The notes beneath the pieces are model-generated. The model saw nothing but the letters and a program-made list of their open reading frames with translations, was not told the DNA's origin and made no database searches. From NCBI GenBank assembly GCA_963573385.1, contig CAUYLG010034936.1, forward strand, positions 25,560-89,559: a DNA stretch of 64,000 nucleotides, read 5' to 3'. The position numbers and the translations under genes were made by a program. Position 1 is the first letter of the stretch. Each line of letters opens with the position of its first letter. This DNA comes from Cacajao melanocephalus. Taxonomy: Eukaryota > Chordata > Mammalia > Primates > Pitheciidae. This document shows, piece after piece, positions 1 through 11,260 of this stretch.

Positions 1-394
1 ATATTAATGAACTACTTTACATTTTTTTCAAGTGAAGTCTTTAAAATCCAGGTATGTCTGATACTTAGTTCATCTCCATCTGTCACATTTCAGTGCTCAA
101 TAGACACCTGTGGCTGGAGGCCGCCATGGTGCACAGAGTAGCTCTACTGACGGAGATGTGGTTAGCGACACCTAGGTCTCTTTCTACTTTTAATTTCCAT
201 GAAAATCCAAGTCCAAGGAAGGGATCTTATTATCATCATCTTCATCACCAGTCATCACCAGTCATTATCCATTATTTCCAAAAGCATTTGTTAAGCCCCT
301 TACCTGAGTAGTGCTGAGCTGTGCTCTGGTCTTCTGCTAGTTTGCATCAGTGAGGATTCTCCTGTTCACATGTGCAATCTTCTGTGTGTTTCAG
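1..394 (+). other. COL9A1: Last intron of COL9A1 (3' part)
   Basis: No exon is visible here. The stretch ends in a pyrimidine-rich tract and the acceptor TTTCAG at 389-394, immediately before the collagen-coding exon. A small tandem repeat of CATCACCAGT lies near 240-265. The sequence 39-51 followed by GTATGT resembles a donor, but no Gly-X-Y reading frame precedes it. Confidence 0.8.
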
Positions 395-579
395 GTGACC
401 CAGGCCCTGCCAGCTATGGAAGAAATGGCCGGGATGGTGAGCGAGGCCCCCCGGGGGTGGCAGGAATTCCTGGCGTGCCTGGACCCCCAGGACCTCCTGG
501 GCTTCCTGGTTTCTGTGAGCCAGCCTCCTGCACCATGCAGGCTGGTCAGCGAGCATTTAGCAAAGGGCCTGACCAGTGA
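395..579 (+). CDS. COL9A1: COL9A1 terminal coding exon (end of COL1 helix and NC1)
   Basis: This is the C-terminal end of the collagen alpha-1(IX) chain, a FACIT collagen that decorates type II collagen fibrils in cartilage and vitreous. The first codon is split: a G from the previous exon joins GT at 395-396 to make Gly, so the preceding intron is phase 1. It reads [18 protein letters not shown] and continues with Gly-X-Y to GLPG. One triplet imperfection (GPASYG) lies near the start, of the kind seen in FACIT COL1 domains. The NC1 tail follows, starting FCEPASC, with two cysteines four residues apart that join the trimer by disulphides, and ends RAFSKGPDQ before TGA at 577-579. All upstream exons lie outside the window. 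The NC1 motif matches my memory of COL9A1; I could not run an alignment. Confidence 0.92.
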
Positions 580-822
580 AAGTCTTAGTGCTGCATGGCT
601 CTCTGCATGAATCACACCTGGTGAAGGAGCTTGGGGGAGAAATACCACCCAAAGCTGGGGCAAAGATGATGATGTATTACCTTCAGCATGATTACAGAAG
701 TCCTACTTGACAATCATCTTTAGAAGAACGGTGCTATTCAATAAGTTCTCTTTCCTTGGAGGGAAGGAAGACAGCAGAGTCATAAGTTAAAAAAGAAAAA
801 AGAAAACCAAACACCTCCCTTG

Positions 823-828
823 AATAAA
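823..828 (+). promoter_or_regulatory. COL9A1: Candidate COL9A1 polyadenylation signal 1
   Basis: AATAAA 244 nt after the stop codon. The downstream flank is pyrimidine-rich (ATACTCCTCTTCCC) but not clearly GU-rich. Confidence 0.35.
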
Positions 829-901
829 TTTATACTCCTCTTCCCAGGATCTTGAGCTTTAGTGTGCTATACCTATGTGTCTTATTATGGGCCACTGTGC
901 C

Positions 902-907
902 AATAAA
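902..907 (+). promoter_or_regulatory. COL9A1: Candidate COL9A1 polyadenylation signal 2
   Basis: AATAAA followed within about 15 nt by CAACTGTTTGGTTTACC, whose GU-rich core is a plausible downstream element. Confidence 0.45.
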
Positions 908-1297
908 CAAAAACAACTGTTTGGTTTACCTCAGTTGCAGTAGTTATTTTCATTTAGATGTTCTCAGATTACTGTTTCAGTTATGTAGAGGATTACTAGA
1001 CTAGTTATGAAGAAACCCCACTACATTCAATGGAATTGGTGCTTAAAATCCCATCAATGTGCTGTCTCTGGAGTGATAAGAAAGGGCTACATTGCCCGAA
1101 ATGATTTCCTTATGTCACGTATTGCTTTTCTTCTTCAGCCTGAACTGTATGTACTGTACCCCAAACCTGTTAATATTTTGAGTGCTTCTATATGAAAGCA
1201 AAGAAAGAATTTTAATACTCTGGCATTCGTAAATGTTATTGATGAGATTATTTATTTTAAAGGTTTGAGGTAACATCTCTGGTTGTACCAAAGAAGA

Positions 1298-1303
1298 AAT
1301 AAA
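1298..1303 (+). promoter_or_regulatory. COL9A1: Candidate COL9A1 polyadenylation signal 3
   Basis: AATAAA followed by a U-rich stretch from about 1309 to 1336 (GGTTTCTTAATCTC and onward). It is the most distal clear + strand signal before repeat-bearing intergenic DNA. Confidence 0.45.
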
Positions 1304-1492
1304 TATGGTTTCTTAATCTCTTGCATGTTTTCTTATAAATAATCATGTGCATTGAAAATAAGTTACTGAGCTTAGATACATTAAACATTACTTAATTACT
1401 GGTTTTATAGGTGTATGTTTATAATATTAGTGTTTTTTCTACATAGAATAATTGAAAAGCTGTTCCACAGAGGGTGTTACCCTGTGACAGGT

Positions 1493-1524
1493 ATGTGTGT
1501 GTGTGTGTGTGTCTGTCTGTGTGT
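1493..1524. repeat. (TG)n microsatellite
   Basis: TG repeats interrupted by two TCTG units. Confidence 0.9.
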
Positions 1525-2372
1525 GAATGGGGAGAGCTTCATGGACCCTTTTGAAATGTTAATTCCCTAGAAAGAAAGATGCACAGGTACATATGCATCT
1601 GTATTTTTGTATAGTATTTCAGAGATTTCATGGACTCCTTTAAGTCTAGCCTTGCTTTATTTCTAGGTTAAGAACCACTGCCTTAATTTCAATGGTTTTT
1701 TAGCTCCCTCCTACTCAGAATTGAAAACATGAGTTATGTTTCACTATTTCTTAAAAATTTTATAAAGGCAGCTCAGCTAAAGCACTGTATACTTGTATTT
1801 TCTGACCACTTAAGAATTTTATTATTTATGTAATCTTATTGGCTTGCTGTTTCATTAACATCTACTTAACTATCCAGCAGACTTAATATATTTTATATCA
1901 CAGAGCCTATGAGTAACTTGTGCTGGGGCGCAGAACAATAGCTCAACATCATCAGTATCTTTAGTTTATGGAACTAAATCCCGCCAAATCAAAGGGAAGT
2001 GAGCCCTAATATTTTTTATATTTTTTTCTATGTATACTTTTATACATTTTAAAATTCTAGTCCTTGTTGCTTGGTTAAATCAATCATTATGTAATCTGTA
2101 TTTGGATTTATTTAAAACTGCTTACAGCATTAATTTTATGCTTCCAGCATGAGTTTTGCTTAAGAAGAAAGATTCAGTGCTTTGCCACATAGATCAGTGC
2201 TATTTACATAGACTGCAAGAATGGTCTTTTCCTTTTTTTGAATATGATTTTTGAAAATAAAGGTCTCTGTTATAGCTCCCTAAAACAGTACTTTAAAAAA
2301 TGGCAAACTTTTTCAGGAGCTGTGACACATAATTAAATAAATGCACAGAAATTATCTTTCCACCAAAGTGCT

Positions 2373-2378
2373 TTTATT
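2373..2378 (-). promoter_or_regulatory. Distal candidate polyadenylation signal for the - strand gene
   Basis: TTTATT on +, that is AATAAA on -. It lies about 8 kb past the COL19A1 stop. Its use would need a very long 3'UTR containing two antisense Alus, so it is only a weak candidate. Confidence 0.2.
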
Positions 2379-3260
2379 TTAACTAGAGTGACATAAATAC
2401 AATAAAAGAAAAATTAGATAATCAAACATATTTCTAAGTTTTATAATATAAGAAAATTTAAAAATAAAATTTCAAAGAACACTTCACTCAACTGTTTTAC
2501 AAACCTGGTTATGTAAAGGTTGTACAACAAGCTCCACAGATATAGTCAGCGACATTGGAAACAACCATTTACAAATAGATTATGCAAAACTACCACATTC
2601 CAAATGGCAGGAACAATTCATTATAAATTTCAGTTAAGTGAAGTTTACAGAAGCGGTAGATACTTGACATAGAAATTGCAAGGAAAAGCGCCCAGCAAGT
2701 TCCCTTCATGAAAGAGAGTTGATAAATGTTGAATATGACCAAATTTGTCTCTCGAGCAAAATAGAAATCTCAAATCCTCTCTGAGATATTTTTGAAAGTT
2801 GGATGAAGTGGCAACTAGAGCATTCACTGAGAGAGGAAAGTGTAAATAATTAAAATAATTGGTTCAAACCTGGCATGTTAATTAAGGGCAAATAATTTCT
2901 GATTTATTTCTAGCCAGTGTGTCTATGGCAGTATGATATGATTTTCAACCCAAATACCTGACAGGTTGGTTATGAACTATGGAAATCACTTCCTAGACTG
3001 AGCATATAAATTCACTGGCATGGTTTTGGGTAATTGGCTTCTGCACAGCAGAAGAGTATGAATGAGTAGTCATATAAGGATAGGTGATGGATCTGATTAT
3101 GTGTGGATACTTTATGTTTCAAACTGACTGAACCAATATTATTGTTATTCTTAAACATCATTAGTAAAATCTGATTTATCTGCCACCCAAAATAAGCTTA
3201 ATATAAATCCCTGCTTTAGAAGATCACCTCTACTGTATTTTTTAAATTTTTTGGTGATTA

Positions 3261-3600
<340 letters not shown>

Positions 3601-5129
3601 AAATGAAGTAAAACAACATAGGTGAAAAACCAGTAGAAACACTGGATTTCCAAATATCAAGAAAACTACTTAAAAATATTTGCTGGTAGCCTGGCTAAAG
3701 GAGTGAAAACTCAGTATTAAGGAAAAAATACTAGCAAACTAGCCATCTTGCTGTTTACAGAGGGGCAACAGACATAGTTTTAAATATGTTTTTAAAAAAG
3801 AATACTTGTGTTCAATAAACATAGGTCAAGTCCTTTTTTACAGAGTCAAATACTTTTCAATTGTGTAGCCTTTTTTAGTGAGTTGTGATCCAGGACATGG
3901 CCATATTAAGTACCGATGGCTCAGGAACTATTTAAATCAAAATGGGCTGACTGCAGTAATGTCTGTAAATACACATGCTCAAATGCTTTTTTAATAATGA
4001 ACAAGAGGAAGTGTAACATATTTGATAGACTGGGGTATCAGGAAGAGGATGCTAACTGAAAATTACTTTTAGTCTTAATAAACGACAATTCATGCTAACT
4101 TTCTGCTTAAGATGCCTTCACAAATTAGTCTTGACTCCAAATTATTGAAGCGTAGCTGGAGAAAGAACAAGTGAGGGAAATTGTCTCCAACAAACTACCT
4201 CTTTTTCTGAGATATATTTGAAATTCCATTTTGTCTCAAAGTTGAAAATGTGTGTGTGAAAAGACAATATTCTTTAGAGAGCACCTAGTTAATTTGTCCG
4301 AAGGGGGCCTGAAGATAGGAATAGTTAAGAACTATGTAAGTTATTACCCAGTATAGGTAAACATATAAATCCTCTGGCACGTTTTGATATAATTAATTTC
4401 TGTTAAGAAAACCTGCTATGTATTCAACTACTTATTGCCTATTGTCTTATCACTCATGATGTCAGAGCTTCTACTGATGAGAAAAGTTAATTGTGTTATT
4501 TCTTATCTCCCTCAAGGACCTCTAGAGCAAAAAGTCTCAAATGATTTAAGGGAGATGATCCCTCTGGGGGACAAAAGTCCCAAGGGACTGCTTGCTCTCT
4601 GGCTTTTGTTTCTGTGTATAATTCTCATCTGAAATAATTAAACTAGGCTTTTTATGAACTGTTAGGGAGCTAAGCGATGATTCATGTGACAAAACTATAA
4701 TTATGGTATAAACATGAACCCTGCAATAGACCAATTATACTTCCTTGGACACCTGTGGGGCTTGTGGTTAGCCGAGAATGCTTCTGGAGCATCCCTGTGG
4801 CTGATACCTAACAGAACGGACTGAAGTGTGGAGCTTCAGCCTCCAGGAGTGATGAAGAGTAGATATGGCCTTAATAATTGCACCTTAGATTTCCCTGACA
4901 TAGGGTCAAATCCTTTATTGCTGAGATAGGTGACAAACTCATTATGCTTAATGAACACGTAGGAATCAAGGCCTCAAAGCGTTATGTACACATGGGATTT
5001 TGAATAAAACTAGTGCCATTCCACTTAACGTGAGTATATTCAATTAAACCTTAAAGAGTTTGATGAGGTAAGATAGAGAACAAAATAGGGGAAAACACAT
5101 CCTAAATGTTATTTAAAAATAAAGAAGTT

Positions 5130-5420
5130 GGCTGGGCACGGTGGCTCACACCTGTAATCCCAGCACTTTGGGAGGCCGAGGTGGGTGGATCACAAGGTCA
5201 GAAGTTCAAGACCAGCCTGGCCAACATGGTGAAAACCCATCTTTACTAAAAATAAAAAAAATTAGCCGGGCATGATAGTGGACAGCTGTAATCCCAGCTA
5301 CTTGGGAGGCTGAGGCAGAGAATTGCTTGCACCTGGGAGGCGAAGGATGCAGTGAGCCAGGATTGCACCACTGCACTCCAGCCTGGGTGACAGAGCAAGA
5401 TGCCATCTCAAAAAAGAAAG
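5130..5420 (+). mobile_element. Alu element (AluS/Y-like)
   Basis: Full dimer starting GGCTGGGCACGGTGGCTCAC, with the middle A-rich linker at about 5248-5260 and a short A tail after ATGCCATCTC. Closer to consensus than the copy at 3304. Confidence 0.92.
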
Positions 5421-7713
5421 CTGTAAAATATGCCCAATACAACCTGAATTTAAAGACATTGATGTGCTGAAAAACATTTATCCCCAAAATGTACTTTACA
5501 TAACACAATAAAAAGTTGTAAAATAGCTAGCAACTTTACTTACACCCAGAAGCTTAGTATGGTCACACAATACACACACTTCTGATAAATTCTAATCTTA
5601 TTTACCCCCTCATTTAGTGAAACCTCCCACTTCATTAGTATTCACTTGTGACAAATTCATGAAGCAAGTAGCTAAGTCCTCGAGTTGTACCACATCACTC
5701 ACCATTGGATCTGAACTTGCAATTTTTTTTCCACTTAGATTTTCTTAGACTTAGCTTTGGTCTTAAAAGTCTGTCTTATCTTTCAGGCAAATTCTTGCCG
5801 TGATGGGTCTACTTATCTGAATGAGTTTTCTCTGTGTTCACTTGTGTCTTCATTTAATTTAACCAAATTGATGAGTTACTCTGCCATGATTTTGCTGAGT
5901 AAAACATTTGGATTATAGCTCCAGGTATGCCACACAATAAAAATGACACAGTCATTTGTCCTATTGCCTGAGACTTTTAGTAATTGAACAAATTTAACAT
6001 AATTAATGCTACCTTTACCAGCCAGTTAATAAATAAACACAGTTCAATGGACTAAGTCACTTTGAATTACGTAGGCATACAAGATACAAATTCAAATCTT
6101 TTCTGCATCTCCTCCTCTTTAAAGCCTGCATAATCCTTGTGAGCAGAGATGGTACAAAAGGGGGATGGTGCAAAAATGCATCAACACTCAAGTATTAAGA
6201 AATAATGCTGGGAAACCATGACAGTAAACACTTGTGTGTCTTCAGAAGGTGGATACAGACAAGTGTGAAAAATAATCTAAGAAGAGCAATGGAAAAATCT
6301 GCAAAACTATTCTGAGTATTTATTAAAACAACTTCAGCAAAACACTTAACAGAGAAATTCTCAATCTCAGTGTGTTATTAATGTTATGAAAATAAAAATG
6401 GTACTTTGGAAAAAGTGTTCCTAATCATACTTTTGTAAATAGTGATGTGTTCTAGAAAAATATAAACATTATACAAATCTAATTGTAAAATTTTAAGTAC
6501 ACTGAATAATATAGAGTTTAGACATTGCGTAATTTTATAAATTGTCTACTTCTTGTGATAAGCTAAATCTTTTTTTTCTTGTCTGTTGAAAGAGAGTATC
6601 TATCCTGTCTAAAAGGCAGGATAATTATTCAGATGTCTTTATATCGATCACTAAAGTATGAGAGTGGTGTATAAAGTTATGAATAGTAAATCTCCATCTT
6701 AACTAAGCATGTAAATATATATATATCCACCAAAGAAATAAAAAGTCAACAAACCAAAGGGTATTGTGCCTGTTTCATATAGATGCTTAAAATTAGGAGA
6801 AACATACATTAACAAAACAAATTAACAAAAATTATCTACAGAAGTAAAAAAAAAAAAAAGTGCAAAGGCAAGAGTTTGATTTAGTTGTCCACTAAACTGT
6901 TTGTAACCTTGTATTTCTGTTGCTCAGTTCTTTTGAACAAATTGCTTTAAACACCATCTTGTGGACAAATGGAGGTATATATATCACAGGTTCCCAACAG
7001 ATGAGAGACTGCAGAAAGGCTAAACCTTACTTAACTCATAAAACAGATTCATAAAAATTACTTTATAAGCCAACTATCAAATGATAACTTTCACAGACAA
7101 CATATTTTAATACAATTGCTTATGTTCTTTAAGTGAATAAAATTTTAAAGTTTAAACAATATCATGAAATACGGAAATAAACATAGGGTTACTTTGATCA
7201 CAAAGTGAAACGTTTAAAAGGTTAAAACTGGCTGTATTTCTGTTACGGTTAGACGTAATGGTTAATGTCTTCAGTTGGAAAGCACAATGAACAAATTCAT
7301 GAATTATTCTTCTATTTTTCTTTGGATTCCAAAGGCCATAAATATTAATTGAAGTCATACTTTAATCTTTCCATAGAAAGACTTCTGTCTGAAAGTGTTT
7401 TGAGTCTGTTATAAAATGTAAGATTGGAATTCAGACATACTTGTATATGGAACACAGTTTTAATATTAATTGTCATCATGGCTCATAATTATTTTGTATT
7501 TAAACATGTATGTTGTTTTCTGGAGTGCAAACAAGAGATAATTCATGAAATTGAATCATTCTTCTCCCCTGCTTTGAACATCACTGACATCCTATGTGGA
7601 AATAAACGCATGTTTTGGAATAGAATAAAATGGTACAAGGGATTTGGCAACCACCAACTCATTTAGAGGAACATTTCCCAACCTACTTTGGGGCCCAAAT
7701 TATTTACTTTCTT

Positions 7714-7719
7714 TTTATT
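7714..7719 (-). promoter_or_regulatory. COL19A1: Candidate COL19A1 polyadenylation signal
   Basis: TTTATT on +, AATAAA on -. First canonical hexamer downstream of the COL19A1 stop. Confidence 0.4.
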
Positions 7720-10230
7720 AAAGGAATTGGGCAACTGCCAAAGCTCCACTTCATTTGGTGTTAAATTAGCTGAACCCAGCATTTCTTGCTGCCCTTTGTT
7801 GCACATCATGTGTACAGAGCTGAGGCAGGAAAAAGTATCTGAATAATAGAGTAGGGTGAGAAAGGCTTACACCATGTGAACACAGCCCTGTTTCTCTAGT
7901 TATGTCAAATTTAGTCACATTTCCCAGTTACCAAAAATGAGCTTGTGTCATTGTGACAAATCCGCTTTGTAATATGCATCATATAATATTTCCCCATTCC
8001 ATCAAATTACCTGAATACATACAAATCCTTGAAATATGAATTAACCAGTCAAGCATTAATGGAATTTAGAAAGATTTCTAAATTTACAATTTGTAAAAAA
8101 GAATGCATGACATATTTCATAGAATAAAAATGAACAGGTAATAAAACAAGAAAATGAATTGTCTTTTTATATCTATGAAAGGAACAACTCAAAAACCAAA
8201 AAAAAAAAAACCAAAAAAATTTGATTATCATCAGCAAAAAAGGCCATGAAAACATTAAAATGATAAAATATTTTTAAATTAGAAAAGAGGCAAACAGATA
8301 AACCACCTATTAACATGAAAAAATAATCTTTGAAAACATACAAAATGTTTAGCTTTTTGACAAATTCAAGTAAATTAATATGAGTGGCAGATAAGTTGTA
8401 AGCTTTTAGAAAATTCAACAAATTAAAAGCTCAAGATATACACATAGCACCAAATTTTAGATCTATGTACACTTTTTTGGGATAAATTACCATTTTAATA
8501 AGAAAACACATATCTATATTTCAATTGTGTAAGTTTAAAACACAGCACCATTGTGGGTATTGCACAAGAAAGAAAAAAGAAAATTTCAAAATGCTTACAA
8601 TAAATAAAATAACCTTGTAAAATAAAATAAACTTGGAATTGAAATATACAGCATAATTCAATATGAAATACCTAAAAGGTTGTAGGTATGCACAGCCATT
8701 GTAGACAGTACCTGACCAGCAGTTCATTAATCTATAATGAAAACCAGTTCAAATCATGATGCATTTGAACAAATCGTGCCTTAAATTAGGCACGTTCCTC
8801 AGACACAACTCTGTTCACAGCTTTTTCCAATTTCAGTGGGCTTGCCTTTCTAAACTCATTTTTCAGTAAACAGACAAAAGCAATCATCCCATCCTGTTTT
8901 AGCCAGATTGAAGTCTGAATCAGGTGAGAATCCTGATTGCTATGACAGGCAGGCTCTTGTGGCATATTCTCACATTTGTGGGACCCATCATCTAGATTTC
9001 TGCAACATCCTTATGCCCAGTATTCTAGAGAATCAGTGGCTGTCAACCAACTGTTACTCAATTAATGTATAGCTAATCAATAGGAATACTGTTTAGTCAT
9101 TTGGTTGATGATCACTGTATTTTTGTTTCTTTTCAGAGGACATGGTTTTGGAGTGGGAGTGAGCTCTTTGGTCTGAGTATTAGTTGCCTATTCGGTCCTA
9201 GGGTTTTCCTTTGTTGAGCTGTACCTCTTGCTGCAGCTTCTGGAGAAATATAATTCTCCTTAAGAGCTGTTGGGCTTTACCTTCTTAATATGCATTTGCT
9301 GACACTATAAATTCATCTTCTAGGACAATTGAGTTTCTTTTCCATTTGTTACACATCCCATCGTTTGTTCTGATGGTGGCTTCTTCTCTTAAAGTCTGAG
9401 GGTGATGAGGTCCTAAGGATAACGGATACAAGGGCCCAAAGATCTTGCTAGGCCATTGAAACTTTAATAGTACCAAAGACAGCTTGGTGGTTTCACTACC
9501 AAACACCTCACAGGGAAAACAGCTTTCTGTTCACCAAATGAGAAACTCAGCGGGAGGACCACAGAGTATTAGGCTTTTTTTTTTCGCAGAACTCATACCC
9601 AACTGGAATTTGATACTCCCTTTTCCTGCAGTACTTATTCATGCCAGTGGTGATTGCTTTGAATTGAGCTCATTATACAGAATGAACAAAATCATTTCAG
9701 TAGTTGGCTATGCTGGGTGTTCAGGCTCCCTGATAAAACAGTTTCCTGTGATTTTTTTCAAAACAGAAGTTATAAAATGAAGTTCTTATTGCCTATTTTT
9801 CAGCATAAGTAGGATAGATGTAGATGGTATAAGAATTCTTAAGTTATAAAAAGTAGTCAAAAAACATTCAACAGGAGCAATGCACTATATCAAAAAACTT
9901 GACAAAATGTTTAGCAATGATAGTAAATTTAAACACCAAGAAAACTTAAAGATAAGTCTGAAACTTTAAAATTCAGAAATCAAAGGCCAACCACATGTTG
10001 ATGAGTCTACAAAATGGATATCATCATCAGTCTACTAAGTCACAAGATGCAATTTCTTTTTGAAGAAGAACTAATGATAAGATTTACTTGCATATTTCAC
10101 ATCTCTGACTAAAAATTATAGCAATTGTAAAGCAAAACATATGGAATGAATTTGGAAAAAATCAAAAAATGCTGATTTGCAATTGCTATAGGAATAGGAT
10201 TCAAATGGTTGCTTTTAATGTCTGGCTTAC

Positions 10231-10267
10231 TAAAAAAAAACCAAAAAAAAAAAAAAACAAAAAAAGC
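10231..10267 (-). repeat. U-rich tract in the COL19A1 3'UTR
   Basis: A-rich on +: runs of A broken by CC, C and GC. In the COL19A1 transcript it is a U-rich tract about 90-125 nt after the stop codon. Confidence 0.8.
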
Positions 10268-10355
10268 AAACCACATATCATGAGGGTTTGACGGTATTAA
10301 GATACCTCCAATGGCAAGGAGGTGTCACCAGGAACCAAGTCTTCTTCAGGTGTGT

Positions 10356-10483
10356 TCATTTCCCACCTGTCTGCTGATGGGCATGAGACACAGGATAGAG
10401 GCAGTCTTCTGGGTTACATCTTCCACTGGGTCCTGGGGGGCCCTGGGGGCCTGGAGCACCTGGTGAGCCTGGTAAACCCAGAG
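10356..10483 (-). CDS. COL19A1: COL19A1 terminal coding exon (end of COL1 and NC1)
   Basis: C-terminus of collagen alpha-1(XIX), a FACIT-like collagen of basement-membrane zones with roles in muscle and synapse development. The acceptor is TTATGTCATTAG just right of 10483. The exon begins with CT, completing a codon started in the previous exon (phase 1), then reads LGLPGSPGAPGPQGPPGPSG. The NC1 tail follows: RCNPEDCLYPVSHAHQQTGG and a final Lys before TGA (10356-10358). The two cysteines five residues apart (C-NPED-C) are the FACIT interchain disulphide site. Joined to the 19 exons to its right, the frame stays open throughout. The last residues differ from the human C-terminus as I recall it. 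Confidence 0.95.
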
Positions 10484-10659
10484 CTAATGACATAAAAAAA
10501 CCCAAAACTAATCACAATGCAGATCACATATAGCCCTCCCTCTCTCCTACCCTATAGCCAACATGGATCACTCAACTTGACGTATAAGGACCCTAGGGGA
10601 GAAGCATGGTTCTCATTTTTAAAGGCTTGCTTGTGTTGTGAAGATAGTATCACTCTTAC
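10484..10659 (-). other. COL19A1: COL19A1 last intron, 176 nt
   Basis: Short intron with donor GTAAGAGT at its right end and acceptor TTATGTCATTAG at its left end. It splits an Ala codon (G|CT) in phase 1. Confidence 0.92.
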
Positions 10660-10737
10660 CTGAAGTCCCAGGAAGACCTGGACTCCCTGGCAGCCCAATT
10701 CCAGGTTCACCTCTTTCTCCCTTCTGTCCTCGGTAGC
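10660..10737 (-). CDS. COL19A1: COL19A1 exon, COL1 helix
   Basis: A 78-nt exon entering and leaving in phase 1. It encodes (G)YRGQKGERGEPGIGLPG and SPGLPGTS. There are two breaks in the Gly-X-Y register: GIG, with one residue missing, and a TSALG stretch across the junction with the last exon. Imperfections at such positions in COL1 are a FACIT hallmark. Donor GTAAGAG, acceptor ATTTCTTACTTAG. Confidence 0.95.
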
Positions 10738-10985
10738 CTAAGTAAGAAATATATTAAAAAGAGACATATGAAAATGGTTCTATGGCAACACAGCACACAC
10801 AAGAACCATTTTCTGACTCTGTGATAATTATGTGATTCATTTGCTTAACATAAATAGCATATTAACTACTTGTTTTGCATTAACCACATATTAAACTTAC
10901 ATGTCAAACAGATTGAGTACAATAGGACAATGAAGCTCTTAAAAACATGCAATTACTGTAAAAATTTCCAACTTGTCAAGCTCTT

Positions 10986-11260
10986 TTTTTTCTTTTTTGA
11001 GATAGATTCTTGCTCTGTCACCCAGGCTGGAGTACTGCAACCTACACCTCCTGGCTTCAAGTGATTCTCCTGCTTCAGCTTCCTGAGTAGCTGGGATTAC
11101 AGGCACTCACCACCATGCTTGGCTAATTGTTTTGATTTTTAATAGAGATGGGGTTTTGCCATGTTGGCCAGGCTAGTCTTGAACTCCTGACCTCAAGTGA
11201 TTTGCCCGCCTTGGCTTCCCAAATTGTTGGGATTAGAGGCGTAAGGCACCGCGCCCAGCC
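10986..11260 (-). mobile_element. Alu element, internally deleted
   Basis: Reverse-strand Alu whose T-rich head starts at about 10986 and which ends at GCGCCCAGCC. The segment of the left-hand monomer normally reading GCAGTGGCGCGATCTCGGCTC is missing between TGGAGTA and CTGCAACC. Flanking target duplication, slightly diverged: CCAACTTGTCAAGCTCTT (10968-10985) and CCAACTAGTCAAACTCTT (11261-11278). Confidence 0.92.

Larger units (their letters stand above)
580..1320 (+). other. COL9A1: COL9A1 3'UTR (end uncertain)
   Basis: Non-coding sequence downstream of the COL9A1 stop codon. Three AATAAA hexamers on the + strand (823, 902, 1298) are possible 3' ends. The most distal would give a UTR of about 740 nt and the middle one about 345 nt. 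No interspersed repeat is recognised inside. The right boundary is an inference from the last hexamer. Confidence 0.55.
7691..10355 (-). other. COL19A1: COL19A1 3'UTR (extent inferred)
   Basis: Non-coding sequence after the COL19A1 stop. It is free of recognisable Alu or L1. Going downstream from the stop on the - strand, the first canonical AATAAA I find is at 7714-7719, implying a UTR of roughly 2.65 kb. ATTAAA variants occur earlier. The messenger is known to be long with a large 3'UTR, so the true end may lie further left. Confidence 0.45.

Noticed and set aside
36..65. Possible tiny COL9A1 exon before GTATGT
   Set aside because: The 19 bases between an AAG and the donor carry no Gly-X-Y frame and do not keep phase with the terminal exon.
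347..663. - strand and second-frame open frames over the COL9A1 exon
   Set aside because: Shadows of the real exon; their start and stop positions do not match splice signals or any family.
5206..5508. 100-codon - strand open frame (and similar ones at 13408, 24861 and 36812)
   Set aside because: Typical Alu-derived frames ([10 protein letters not shown] pattern) from antisense Alu sequence.
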